A stretch of 64,000 nt of DNA, from positions 868,001 through 932,000 of the forward strand of contig NZ_CP020880.1 in the NCBI RefSeq assembly GCF_002157855.1. The letters run 5' to 3'. A program made the translations under genes and the position numbers. Source of the stretch: Sutcliffiella horikoshii. GTDB taxonomy: Bacteria > Bacillota > Bacilli > Bacillales > Bacillaceae_I. The stretch's first letter is position 1. Every line of letters begins with the position of its first letter. Under the pieces are notes generated by a model that was not told the origin of the DNA, made no database searches, and saw only the letters and a program-made list of their open reading frames with translations. Of this stretch, positions 33,424 through 42,316 are shown piece by piece.

Positions 33424-35313
33424 ATGAATACGGAAAATAAAATAAACGAGAAGCTTAAGGAAATGATAAGCACCCTTCTCAGCAAACAATCGGATAATGG
33501 TGCTTGGAATTTTTGCTTTGAAGGAAGCATCATGACAGATGCTTATATGATTATTCTAATAAGAACACTTGAAATAACTGATGAGGAAGTATTGGTAAAA
33601 GATTTGGTAGAGCGGATAAAATCTAGGCAATCCCCGAACGGAGCCTGGAAAGTGTACCCTGATGAGAACAAAGGAAATTTGAGTGCCACAATAGAGGGGT
33701 ACTTTTCTTTATTATATTCAGGGTACGTTGGCGAAGAAGCGAGCTATATGCGTAAGGCGGAGCGCTTCATACGCGATAATGGAGGACTTGCAAAAAGTGA
33801 TTGGTTGACCAAAATGATGCTTGCTTTAACAGGGCAAATTAAATGGCCAAGTATCATTAAAATCATTCCGATTGAAATCATGTTACTACCAAGGTGGTCC
33901 CCCATCACCATTTATCAGCTGGTAGGGTATGCACGAGCACACTGGATTCCGATTCTTATCTGCAGTAATCTGAACAAATCGTTCGTTGCACCTCAAACCC
34001 CTAACATATCCCATCTTCAAGAAAGATTAATGGATTCTGAAAATGACCGGATTTTGGAAGAAATGCAGAATCTACAACTTTATTTTAAACATGCTCTCAA
34101 GAAACTTTCAAAATCACCTGAAATCCTCAAGAAAGAAGCTTTTATCAAAGCGGAAAACTATATTATCGAGAGAATCGAAGAAAATGGAACCATGTATAGT
34201 TATTTCAGTGCAAGCTTCTTTATGGTTTTTGCGTTTCTTGCATTAGGCTATGATGCTAATCATCCTCTTATCCGTAACGCCTTTCAAGGGATGAAGTCCT
34301 ATCTTTGCAGAAATGCTGAACAACCCTTTATTCAAAATTCTCCCTCTACCGTATGGGACACGGCGCTTCTCACTGCTGCTTTACAACAGGCTGGAGTCTC
34401 TTATCGACATTCTTCCATCATGAAAGCAAACAACTATCTTTTATCTAGACAGCATCAGAAATACGGTGATTGGGCCGTCAATAACCCTGACGTTATTCCA
34501 GGTGGATGGGGCTTTTCGGATATAAACACCTTTGTCCCTGACATTGATGACACGACTGCGGCATTAAGAGCCATCACACCGTTAACGCAAACGAATATTC
34601 TATATAAAGAAGCGTGGAACAAGGGGGTAGAGTGGATCCTGTCCATGCAAAATGGTGATGGTGGCTGGTCGGCCTTTGAAAAGAATATGGATAACTATTT
34701 ATTATCCCTTATCCCTTTTAAATATGAAGACAGGGTACTTTTTGACCCTTCGACAGCTGATTTAACAGGGAGGACTTTATATTTTTTAGGGGAGTATACA
34801 ACCATTCCTCTGGAGTCTGAAATTTTTCAAACAGCAAAAGAGTGGTTCGAACGCAATCAGGAGGCGAACGGGTCGTGGTATGGAAGATGGGGGAATTGTT
34901 ATATTTATGGGACATGGGCTGCCATAACAGGCTTGAAGGCTATCGGAGTTTCCAATGATGATCCCATAATCAGTCGTGCAGTGAGATGGCTACTTTCCGT
35001 ACAAAATGAGGATGGGGGCTGGGGAGAATCCTGTGCAAGTGATATCAAGAAACGCTATATTCCTCTGCCCCACAGCACTCCTTCTCAAACTGCATGGGCG
35101 TTAGACGCGCTCATTTCTGCATCTGATAATCCTACGTCCAGAATAGAAGTGGGGATTCACGCACTATTAAATATACTAGAAGCAAATGATGGCAGAAGTA
35201 ACTATCCTACAGGTGCAGGAATACCAGGCGGGTACTATATACACTACCATAGCTACAAGTATATTTGGCCATTGCAAGCCTTTAGCCACTATAAGAATAA
35301 ATATGATTTATGA
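33424..35313 (+). CDS. sqhC: Squalene-hopene-cyclase-family sporulenol synthase
   Basis: A 629-residue terpene cyclase. The catalytic acid motif of the SHC family, D-I-D-D-T-T-A (373-376), is present, and QW repeats are recognisable (SKQSDNGAW, SRQSPNGAW, SMQNGDGGW, NQEANGSW, SVQNEDGGWGE). B. subtilis SqhC (632 residues) cyclises tetraprenyl-beta-curcumene to sporulenols of spores; the matching length and spore-forming host suggest the same, although squalene cyclisation is not excluded. ATG at 33424 with GGAGG 5 nt upstream is preferred over 33403. No prenyltransferase partner is next to it. Confidence 0.88.
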   Translation: MNTENKINEKLKEMISTLLSKQSDNGAWNFCFEGSIMTDAYMIILIRTLEITDEEVLVKDLVERIKSRQSPNGAWKVYPDENKGNLSATIEGYFSLLYSGYVGEEASYMRKAERFIRDNGGLAKSDWLTKMMLALTGQIKWPSIIKIIPIEIMLLPRWSPITIYQLVGYARAHWIPILICSNLNKSFVAPQTPNISHLQERLMDSENDRILEEMQNLQLYFKHALKKLSKSPEILKKEAFIKAENYIIERIEENGTMYSYFSASFFMVFAFLALGYDANHPLIRNAFQGMKSYLCRNAEQPFIQNSPSTVWDTALLTAALQQAGVSYRHSSIMKANNYLLSRQHQKYGDWAVNNPDVIPGGWGFSDINTFVPDIDDTTAALRAITPLTQTNILYKEAWNKGVEWILSMQNGDGGWSAFEKNMDNYLLSLIPFKYEDRVLFDPSTADLTGRTLYFLGEYTTIPLESEIFQTAKEWFERNQEANGSWYGRWGNCYIYGTWAAITGLKAIGVSNDDPIISRAVRWLLSVQNEDGGWGESCASDIKKRYIPLPHSTPSQTAWALDALISASDNPTSRIEVGIHALLNILEANDGRSNYPTGAGIPGGYYIHYHSYKYIWPLQAFSHYKNKYDL

Positions 35314-35332
35314 GCAGAATGAGATAAATATG

Positions 35333-35367
35333 AAAGGTGATTCTAATAAACGGAATCACCTTTTTTC
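35333..35367 (+). terminator. Terminator after sqhC
   Basis: AAAGGTGATTC and GGAATCACCTTT form a stem around TAATAAAC, followed by TTTC. Confidence 0.85.
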
Positions 35368-35371
35368 TTTG

Positions 35372-35403
35372 CTCACACTTTATTCACATTTTTGGAGTAA
35401 AAT
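35372..35403 (+). promoter_or_regulatory. Candidate response-regulator box and -10 of the two-component operon
   Basis: CTCACA-N5-TTCACA, an 11-bp-phased direct repeat typical of OmpR-family binding sites, 9 bp before a TAAAAT -10. A similar repeat precedes the PepSY gene at 38484. Confidence 0.5.
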
Positions 35404-35436
35404 AAGGATTAATAGTTCTATTTAGGAGTGTTACGG

Positions 35437-36414
35437 ATGAAGAATCCTTTTATAATAATCGCCTTAATAATGGCGGTGATGTTAACCGGATGTACAAGCT
35501 CTGATATTGTATTGCCAAAAATAGAGAACGATGATTCGGTCATGTATATAAGCCACTTGAAAGAAAATGCTATAACAGCCTTGGACCTTACCACAGGTAG
35601 GGAGGAAAAAGTAAGTCTGCCATTCCGATTTTCATCAATTGTTGAAATAAAATCAGGTGTTTATATGGCATCTGTCAAAGAGGAAGAAAGCCTTTATGAA
35701 GTTAATATAAAAGAGAATAAAATTTCTCCATACATGGAAATAGAGACTGGAATTCTTGAGCTAAAGTATGATCGCGAAAATGGTCTTCTTTACACGGCAA
35801 ATGGAAAAACCAACAACATTCAAGTGATAGATATTGAGAAGAAAGAGGTTCTCAAAGAAGTTAGAGTGGGAGAGTATCCGTCCAAAATGGTACACCATGG
35901 AGAACGTTTGTATGTGCTTGCTTCTAAGAGCGGGGAAATAAATGTGATGGACACTTCTACCAACAACATTATGAACTCGTTTTCGGTGAATGAGAGACCG
36001 GAAGGGTTGCACTTTGATGGGAAGAATATATGGACAGGCGGGCATGGTGCTACCGGTGAATTGAATGAAAAAGTATTTGCTTATGACCCGGAAACCGGCG
36101 AAGAGGTAAAAATCGTGACAACCGGTCTAATGCCAATCCAGATTTCGCAAGTGAACGGAGATTCTTTTATTTATGTGCTAAGCCATGGGGACCACAGCCT
36201 AACGAAATTCAACGCAGACACTTATGAAGTGGAAAAGAAAATAAATGTCGGGGATAACCCGAGCTTTATGATTGCGGATGGGAAAAATTTATACGTGTCA
36301 AGCCTTGATGGCGACGAGGTCTTCGTACTAGATAAAGATAGCTTGGATGTTTTAGACAAGTATGCCATAGCGAACGGTCCTTACCTTTTATTTAAAGGAG
36401 GCGTTGGAGAATGA
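35437..36414 (+). CDS. YncE-like beta-propeller lipoprotein
   Basis: A 325-residue lipoprotein (LTGC, Cys19) whose mature part is a repeated-blade beta-propeller: blades such as NNIQVIDIEKKEVLKEVRVG, EINVMDTSTNNIMNSFSVNE and HSLTKFNADTYEVEKKINVG follow the YncE/YVTN pattern. Likely an extracytoplasmic binding or sensing protein. ATG at 35437 with AGGAG 9 nt upstream is preferred over GTG at 35428. Its stop overlaps the response-regulator start, making it the first gene of a five-gene operon and a possible co-sensor for the kinase. Confidence 0.8.
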   Translation: MKNPFIIIALIMAVMLTGCTSSDIVLPKIENDDSVMYISHLKENAITALDLTTGREEKVSLPFRFSSIVEIKSGVYMASVKEEESLYEVNIKENKISPYMEIETGILELKYDRENGLLYTANGKTNNIQVIDIEKKEVLKEVRVGEYPSKMVHHGERLYVLASKSGEINVMDTSTNNIMNSFSVNERPEGLHFDGKNIWTGGHGATGELNEKVFAYDPETGEEVKIVTTGLMPIQISQVNGDSFIYVLSHGDHSLTKFNADTYEVEKKINVGDNPSFMIADGKNLYVSSLDGDEVFVLDKDSLDVLDKYAIANGPYLLFKGGVGE

Positions 36415-37094
36415 AAAATTCCTTTCAAATATTAGTGGTGGATGATGAAGCGGATATGCGAGAAATGCTCGGGATGTATCTTCATAACGAGAACTACCAA
36501 GTACTCCATGCGGAAAACGGAGAAGAAGCGATGGATATGCTTTATGACCATGAGGTGGACCTGATTATCCTTGATGTGATGATGCCAGAGATGGATGGCT
36601 TTACTGCCTGTAAAAAAATACGCGAAAGGTACATGATGCCAATCCTGATGTTGACAGCTAAAAGTGACGAGTTGGACAAAGTCAGAGGCTTGAAGCTTGG
36701 AGCAGATGATTATGTGATGAAGCCTTTTAGCCCTAAGGAGCTTTTAGCCAGGGTGGAGGCATTGCTCCGCCGTTCTAATCAAGCATTCTTTGATGTGGTC
36801 TCGCATAGGGAGATAACGGTTCAGAAAAGTGCTAGGCAAGTGCATGTCGGAGGGGAACGGGTGAACCTTGCTCGAAGGGAATATGATCTTTTACTTTTTT
36901 TGATGGAACATGAAGGGAAAGTATTTTCAAGAGAACAGCTTCATGATGTCATCTGGGGTTTGGATACGGAAAAGGGCTCATTTCGTACAGTGGATACACA
37001 TGTGAAGACGTTGCGATTTAAGCTTAAGGATGCAGGAGCGAAAATAAAAACGGTATGGGGCATCGGTTATAAATTTGAGGCTGAGGAAACATGA
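36411..37094 (+). CDS. OmpR/PhoB-family response regulator
   Basis: A 227-residue regulator: receiver domain (acidic Asp11-Asp12, phosphoacceptor Asp55 in LIILDVMMPE, conserved Lys in VMKPFSPKE) and winged-helix output domain (LARREYDLLLFLMEHEGKVF ... VDTHVKTLRFKLKD). It should be phosphorylated by the kinase encoded next and probably binds the direct repeats at 35372 and 38484. Overlaps both neighbours by 4 nt (ATGA), indicating coupled translation. Confidence 0.95.
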   Translation: MKNSFQILVVDDEADMREMLGMYLHNENYQVLHAENGEEAMDMLYDHEVDLIILDVMMPEMDGFTACKKIRERYMMPILMLTAKSDELDKVRGLKLGADDYVMKPFSPKELLARVEALLRRSNQAFFDVVSHREITVQKSARQVHVGGERVNLARREYDLLLFLMEHEGKVFSREQLHDVIWGLDTEKGSFRTVDTHVKTLRFKLKDAGAKIKTVWGIGYKFEAEET

Positions 37095-38479
37095 AGTCAT
37101 TATCCATACGCAACAAAATTTGGCTGACCATCATTTCCGTATCCGTCTTGACCATCATTCTCGTGGTGGTCGTTTCCTATTACTTGTATCAAACATTGTA
37201 TATAGAAAAACAGACAGAAACTCTGTTAAAACAAGGGCAATTCCTGGAACAATCCTACTATGAGAATAACCCGGGTGATTTTTCAGAAAGGTTAGACTGG
37301 TTAGAAGGTAGCACGGAAACCTCGGTTATATTTACGGATGACCAGATGCAATTGGCAAGTGGTGCACCTTTCGACTCTTTCGCGGACGAAAATCTAATCA
37401 CCTTTTCCGAAAGACAGGACTTATTAAAAGGGAAAACGCTGACCTTCACGAAATTCCACACCGGACTGAACCAAGAAATCAGTGCAGTTGTCATTCCATT
37501 AAGTATGGAGGATAGGTTGGAAGCCGTTATTTTTCTATATATTCCTTTAACCGCCATCACTGAGGCCTTTGAGCCAATCAGGAATTTCCTAATTGTGGGA
37601 GTGTTCCTGGTGATTATTCTTCTGATCTTAGTTGGAACGAAAATGACAAATAGGATTGTACAACCAATTAAGCAGATGGAAAAAGTGGCAAAAGATATTG
37701 CACAAGGGGATTTCTCTAAAAGGTTATCCTTAACAGGCGAGGATGAAATGGCAAGCCTTGGAAGATCCATTAATACCATGACATCCAATCTTGATGAAGT
37801 CGACAGAAACAGACGTGAATTCTTAGGTAATGTATCCCACGAATTAAGGACGCCAATTAGCTATCTTAAAGGGTACAGTGAGGCGTTGGATGAAGGAATT
37901 ATTTCAATAGAAAAGTTTGCAAAAACTGTCAAGAAAGAAACGGATAGAATGGATCGCCTTGTTCATGATCTTTTGGATCTTGCTCAGTTAGAGGGAGACT
38001 CGTATCCAATGAACAAGGAACCGGTCATACTGGCTGAACTGGTAAAAGAAGTGCTGGACCGTTTTCGCTTAAAGCTGGATGACAAGAATCTTATTGCGGA
38101 GGTCCAACTTGATGAAGGGGTTGTCGTGAATGGCGATTACGGGAGACTCGATCAAGTAATTGATAACCTATTGAGCAATGCTATCAAATTTTCTGCTAAT
38201 AATAGGACGATTAGAATTTCTGTCGTGGAAGTAAAAACGATGGGTATCCTTAAATTGGAGGATGAAGGAATAGGAATTCCAGAAGAGGATGTTCCCTATA
38301 TTTTTGAAAGGTTTTACCGAGTCGAAAAAGCCCGGACTAGAAAAAGTGGCGGAACCGGCCTTGGCCTCTCCATTGTTCAGCAGATCATTAATAAGCATGA
38401 GGGCAGGATTCATATTGATTCAAAGCGTGAAAAAGGCACCGTAGTGACAGTGGAAATTCCGTTGTTCCATTTTTATTAA
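37091..38479 (+). CDS. HAMP sensor histidine kinase
   Basis: A 462-residue kinase: TM1 at about 10-33, extracytoplasmic sensor of about 120 residues, TM2 at about 163-182, HAMP to about 238, HisKA with phosphoacceptor His250 (GNVSHELRTP), N-box DNLLSNAIKFS, G1 DEGIGIP and G2 GGTGLGLSI. Complete and presumably active. It partners the regulator immediately upstream. The signal is unknown; the surrounding PepSY, FixH/YtkA-like and propeller proteins suggest metal, redox or envelope conditions. Confidence 0.95.
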   Translation: MKSLSIRNKIWLTIISVSVLTIILVVVVSYYLYQTLYIEKQTETLLKQGQFLEQSYYENNPGDFSERLDWLEGSTETSVIFTDDQMQLASGAPFDSFADENLITFSERQDLLKGKTLTFTKFHTGLNQEISAVVIPLSMEDRLEAVIFLYIPLTAITEAFEPIRNFLIVGVFLVIILLILVGTKMTNRIVQPIKQMEKVAKDIAQGDFSKRLSLTGEDEMASLGRSINTMTSNLDEVDRNRREFLGNVSHELRTPISYLKGYSEALDEGIISIEKFAKTVKKETDRMDRLVHDLLDLAQLEGDSYPMNKEPVILAELVKEVLDRFRLKLDDKNLIAEVQLDEGVVVNGDYGRLDQVIDNLLSNAIKFSANNRTIRISVVEVKTMGILKLEDEGIGIPEEDVPYIFERFYRVEKARTRKSGGTGLGLSIVQQIINKHEGRIHIDSKREKGTVVTVEIPLFHFY

Positions 38480-38483
38480 TTCC

Positions 38484-38520
38484 TTCATTCTTTTTTCACA
38501 ATTGCCCGTCAGAATATAAG
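38484..38520 (+). promoter_or_regulatory. Candidate response-regulator box upstream of the PepSY gene
   Basis: TTCATT-N5-TTCACA, the same 6-5-6 direct-repeat geometry as at 35372, followed by AATATAAG as a possible -10. It could give the last two genes their own regulated promoter. Confidence 0.45.
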
Positions 38521-38550
38521 CATACGAAGAAAAATTGAAGGAGTATGCTT

Positions 38551-39930
38551 ATGGAAAATACAACGAATCAAGATAAGAGCAAAAATCAGACCAGGAATGG
38601 CCTCTACCAAACCATGTGGAGATGGCACTTTTATGCTGGGATCATTTTTGCTCCTTTTTTAATCATCTTGGCTTTCAGTGGTGCTGTTTACTTATTTAAG
38701 CCTCAGATTGAGTCCTATATGTATAAAGGTCTTTACTATGTAGAAGAGACAAAGGAAACACGGTTGTCCGTCAACACTCAAGCTGAAAAGATACGAGAGG
38801 AGTATCCTAATGCATCCATTAGCGGAGTGTCCGTTTTTGATGAGGAAGACCGTACAACTAAGTTTATTACCATGCAAGATGGTCAACCTGTGAGTGTTTT
38901 CGTTGATGGATACACTGGAAATGTCATGGGCGCTCTACCAGTTGAAAAGGAGTTTATGACCATTTTTAAGAAGTTGCATAGCGAACTGATTGTCGGTGGG
39001 ACAGTTGCCAACCGTTTAGTCGAGCTTGCTGCTTGTTGGGCCATCATTCTTATTTTAACAGGACTGTATATTTGGTGGCCGCGAAACCGGGCTTCCATTT
39101 GGGGAACCGTCCTTCCGAGATTAAGAAGTAAAGGCCGCGTGTTTTGGCGTGATATGCATGCAGTCCCAGCATTCTGGCTGTCCATTGGCCTTTTGGTGTT
39201 AATTTTGACAGGGCTCCCATGGTCCGGAGTCATGGGAGAGCAAATCAACCGATTGGCAACAGCGACAAATACTGGTTATCCAGCATTCTCTTTCAGTTTT
39301 GGACCAAAACCTGAATCGGTTACAGTGACAAAGGATGTTGCTGAAGATGTCCCATGGGCTGCAGAAAATGTTCCAGTACCTTCATCGTCAACTAATCAAT
39401 ATGTGCCATTAACCTTAAATGACGCGGCAGGCATTGCGGAGATGAAAAATATCCAAAAACCATACACTATTTCCTTGCCACAAGGGGAAAGCGGTGTATT
39501 TACCATTGCTACATCTCATTCCAGACCGTTTGATAATGCTACTTTGCATGTTGATCAATATAGTGGTGCGGTGCTGACAGATGTCAGATATGAGGATTAT
39601 GGATTAATGGGGAAAGCAATAACGCTTGGAATCGCCCTTCATGAAGGGAAACTATTCGGATTGGCTAATCAACTATTGGGGCTGCTCCTTTGTGTGGGTC
39701 TGATAGGAATGATGGTAAGCTCTCTTGTTATGTGGAGAAAAAGAAAACCCAAAAACGGGTTGGGAGCTCCAGGTCAAAATGTAGATATCAAAATAAAAAG
39801 AGCAGTAACCATTATCATGCTACTTTTGGGACTTGTCATGCCGTTGGTGGGAATCTCCATTATTGTGGTGCTTTTATTAGATAAGCTTGTATTTGTAAGA
39901 ATTAAACGTTTAAAATCCTGGTTAGGGTAA
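38551..39930 (+). CDS. PepSY-associated TM (PepSY_TM) protein
   Basis: A 459-residue membrane protein with four main helices and the PepSY_TM layout: WRWHFYAGIIFAPFLIILAF near the N-terminus, KKLHSELIVGG, LTGLYIWWPR, FWRDMHAVPAFW and a late LHEGKLFGL segment. Histidines in or near helices resemble haem-binding positions of cytochrome-b-like ferric or quinone reductases in this family; reductase function here is inference. GGAG lies 7 nt before the ATG at 38551. Fourth gene of the operon. Confidence 0.85.
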   Translation: MENTTNQDKSKNQTRNGLYQTMWRWHFYAGIIFAPFLIILAFSGAVYLFKPQIESYMYKGLYYVEETKETRLSVNTQAEKIREEYPNASISGVSVFDEEDRTTKFITMQDGQPVSVFVDGYTGNVMGALPVEKEFMTIFKKLHSELIVGGTVANRLVELAACWAIILILTGLYIWWPRNRASIWGTVLPRLRSKGRVFWRDMHAVPAFWLSIGLLVLILTGLPWSGVMGEQINRLATATNTGYPAFSFSFGPKPESVTVTKDVAEDVPWAAENVPVPSSSTNQYVPLTLNDAAGIAEMKNIQKPYTISLPQGESGVFTIATSHSRPFDNATLHVDQYSGAVLTDVRYEDYGLMGKAITLGIALHEGKLFGLANQLLGLLLCVGLIGMMVSSLVMWRKRKPKNGLGAPGQNVDIKIKRAVTIIMLLLGLVMPLVGISIIVVLLLDKLVFVRIKRLKSWLG

Positions 39931-39950
39931 GAAAGAAAGGTGTGTTAGAA

Positions 39951-40430
39951 ATGAAGAAATTACTGCTAGTGGTTGTTCCGTTCTTATTATTGTTGGTAGG
40001 GTGTACTAGTGCATCTGAGGAGAAAACTTCGTTGGAAGTCGTGGAGGTTGAAATAAAACTTCCTGAAAACGTGAAGGAAGAAGAGGAAGTAGTGGTTAAG
40101 ACCTTAGTAACGCAGGGCGAGGAAAAAGTGGAAGATGCTAAAGAAGTGCAGATTGAGATTTGGAATGTGGAGAATGGAAAAGAAAACAGTGTCCTTCTTG
40201 ATGCAGAGCATGTTGGTGATGGAGTTTATGAAGTGAAACATTCTTTTGATGAGAGGGGAGTCTATCGAGTTCAGTCCCATGTGACCGCTCGTGACATGCA
40301 TGTGATGCCTACTAAGCAATTGGTTGTGGGGGATCTAAGTCAGGAAGAGGTTGATGCTATCATTGAAAGTGAAGCGGAAGAAGAGAATCATGATAGCGGG
40401 GATCATGGGGAGCACGGGAGTCATCACTAA
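39951..40430 (+). CDS. FixH/YtkA-like lipoprotein with His-rich tail
   Basis: A 159-residue lipoprotein (LLLVGC, Cys18) with an Ig-like beta domain of the FixH/YtkA type (VEIWNVENGKENS, YRVQSHVTARDMHVMPTK). The C-terminus is His/Asp/Glu-rich (NHDSGDHGEHGSHH), a probable metal-binding tail. YtkA-like domains are linked to copper handling and oxidase assembly. ATG at 39951 with AAAGGTG upstream; it starts 20 nt after the PepSY gene, so the same operon. Confidence 0.8.
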   Translation: MKKLLLVVVPFLLLLVGCTSASEEKTSLEVVEVEIKLPENVKEEEEVVVKTLVTQGEEKVEDAKEVQIEIWNVENGKENSVLLDAEHVGDGVYEVKHSFDERGVYRVQSHVTARDMHVMPTKQLVVGDLSQEEVDAIIESEAEEENHDSGDHGEHGSHH

Positions 40431-40457
40431 AAGGTAGAGAAAATTAGTTCAGTTGAG

Positions 40458-40500
40458 AGAAAGAGTGGATTGACTCTTTCTTCTTGACCGGGCTTTTTTT
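40458..40500 (+). terminator. Terminator after the two-component operon
   Basis: AGAAAGAGT and ACTCTTTCT pair around GGATTG; short TCTT then a longer T8 run at about 40494. Confidence 0.6.
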
Positions 40501-40540
40501 TGTTGACTGAGGTAGGATTGGCTGTTAAAAAGAGAAATGG

Positions 40541-41209
40541 ATGGTACTGTCATTGGTCACGGCGGAAGAGGCGTCTGCTTATAACTGGACTAGGACGTTA
40601 AGTGAGGGTTCTAATGGTACGGATGTAAGAGAAGTGCAGATCCGGGTAGCAGGCTGGGCAGCTGATTCACCGCAACAAACAGTAGTCAGTGTGGATGGTC
40701 AGTTTGGACCGGGTACGAAAGCTGCGGTCATCCGATTTCAACGTGCTTACGGATTGACGGCAGATGGGGTAGTTGGACCGCAAACACAAGCAAAGTTAAA
40801 TGAATTAGAATCACCAAACGGAACGAAACACTTCAGTTATAGCGAATTTTATTCTAAAGACGGAAGCGGGTTCAACGGCGGTAATGTTTCGGCAACAACC
40901 GTACGCGAAAATGTACGTCGTATGATGTACAAGCTTGAGGCGATCCGAGTGAAAATTGGAAACCGCCCAATGAATGTCAACTCCGGTTTTAGAAGCATCT
41001 CTCACAACCGCAATGTTGGCGGAGCTTCCAACAGCCAGCACACCTATGGGATTGCTGCAGACATCAGCGTATCCGGTGTGAGCACTACCACTGTACGCAA
41101 TGCTGCGAAAAGTTCAGGATTTAGCGGCATCTACAGCGAAGGCAGCTTTACGCATATGGATAGCCGAGTGGAATATCCGTATGGTACACAGTCTTGGTGG
41201 TGGGAATAA
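40541..41209 (+). CDS. Peptidoglycan-binding plus M15-type peptidase, with shortened signal peptide
   Basis: A 222-residue wall hydrolase. Residues about 16-90 are a PG_binding_1 domain (GTDVREVQIRV, DGQFGPGTKAAVIRFQ); residues about 97-210 are a peptidase M15-type zinc domain with SGFRS, His167 and Asp174 (SQHTYGIAADIS) and His205 (FTHMDSR). The visible N-terminus is only MVLSLVTAEEASA before the mature sequence: the ATG at 40541 gives a hydrophobic core of about 8 residues and no basic n-region, and an in-frame TAA lies at 40526. A TTG at 40518 with a good GAGGTAGGA site starts AVKKRN in another frame, so a small deletion or frameshift in the signal peptide is suspected. Confidence 0.75.
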   Translation: MVLSLVTAEEASAYNWTRTLSEGSNGTDVREVQIRVAGWAADSPQQTVVSVDGQFGPGTKAAVIRFQRAYGLTADGVVGPQTQAKLNELESPNGTKHFSYSEFYSKDGSGFNGGNVSATTVRENVRRMMYKLEAIRVKIGNRPMNVNSGFRSISHNRNVGGASNSQHTYGIAADISVSGVSTTTVRNAAKSSGFSGIYSEGSFTHMDSRVEYPYGTQSWWWE

Positions 41210-41228
41210 ATCTATAAAGATTCAAAAA

Positions 41229-41264
41229 GAGGACATATCCAGATATCGGATATGTCCTCATTTT
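41229..41264. terminator. Bidirectional terminator
   Basis: GAGGACATATCC and GGATATGTCCTC form a perfect 12-bp stem around AGATATC, with an A-run before it and ATTTTATT after it, between convergent genes. Confidence 0.9.
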
Positions 41265-41835
41265 ATTCTACATCTACAAGTGGTATGTAAAGTTCTGATG
41301 AAATAAAATTCTCTTCTAATAGTATATATGGGTGTGTTTCGAATAAAATTGTTTGAAGTTGTATCGGCATTTGCTCTGCTTCATATGCACAGATTAATGG
41401 GAAGGATAGGCTTATCACTTTTTCATCTGCAGTTCGCTCAATATCTTCTATTAAATGTAGTGGATCCCCTACTGAAGCCCATTCTACGTGTGCCCATGTT
41501 CGAAATGAGAGGTTTTTGTCTAGATAAGGTTGAACCGTTTTATTAAAGTATTCTAATATTGCAGGGGGTTGATAACTGCCATTTGTAAAATAGAAATCGA
41601 AGTTGTTGACCCGGTGTAAAAATTTAAACTGCTCAAATGTTAACCTGCTACTCAACTCTCTATGAATCAATCGATAATTACGCTCATTTTCAATTAGAAT
41701 CACATAATCTCCAGCCATTATGCCATTCAACACAAAATCTACAACTGTACTTATGTAATTCTTTAACCCAACATAAGGATACAGAACATGAACACTTCTC
41801 TGCTCCTCAAACAGTTGATACATCTTGCTATGCAA
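41263..41835 (-). CDS. MEDS-domain protein
   Basis: About 190 residues resembling the MEDS (DcmR sensory) domain: HVLYPYVGLKNYISTVVDFV, an ILIENERNYRLI strand-helix, WAHVEWAS and a late PLICAYEAEQMP segment, similar to KaiC-like ATPase-derived sensors found in stress and dichloromethane regulators. It lacks a DNA-binding domain, so a sensory or partner role is likely. The TTG at 41835 has AAGGGG 8 nt upstream; the GTG at 41844 overlaps that site, so TTG is preferred. Confidence 0.7.
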   Translation of the reverse strand: MHSKMYQLFEEQRSVHVLYPYVGLKNYISTVVDFVLNGIMAGDYVILIENERNYRLIHRELSSRLTFEQFKFLHRVNNFDFYFTNGSYQPPAILEYFNKTVQPYLDKNLSFRTWAHVEWASVGDPLHLIEDIERTADEKVISLSFPLICAYEAEQMPIQLQTILFETHPYILLEENFISSELYIPLVDVE

Positions 41836-42008
41836 TCGGACCACCCCTTAGATTGGCATCATTTAGTAATATATATTTTACTTGATATAAGGATCGAAAG
41901 CGAAATAATTATTTCTATTAAATATAAATATTAGAGAAGGATTTTGGAACCACTTTATGGAAATTTATAGAGTGAAATTCTGAGGAATAAAAGAGGGGAA
42001 AAACATTT

Positions 42009-42287
42009 ATGCCATTTGCAATTATCGTATTGGTTTTATTCATAGGTGTAGGTATCATACTGAGCCGTAAATATGAAAATAGAGCATTAATCATTTGGGG
42101 ACTTATAACCATGCTTTCCATTGCTCCATTTTTCAGCTGGATTGTTGCCATGCTTGTTGCGGTAAGTGTAGGAGATGGATTTGCGGGAGTAGCGGTTATG
42201 TGGTTGATGTTCCCGTTATTGTTTTTAATAGGAGTGGGGATGGTTGGTGCTGGGGTGTATAAGAAGGTGACGGGGGAGAATCTTTAA
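42009..42287 (+). CDS. Small membrane protein, unknown
   Basis: A 92-residue protein with three membrane helices (about 2-18, 27-52 and 61-83) and a short basic loop (SRKYENR). GAGGGG lies about 10 nt before the ATG. A small cytosolic protein gene follows 29 nt later. Family not recognised. Confidence 0.55.
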   Translation: MPFAIIVLVLFIGVGIILSRKYENRALIIWGLITMLSIAPFFSWIVAMLVAVSVGDGFAGVAVMWLMFPLLFLIGVGMVGAGVYKKVTGENL

Positions 42288-42316
42288 GGGGATTGAATGC
42301 AAGGGAGGACGATAAA

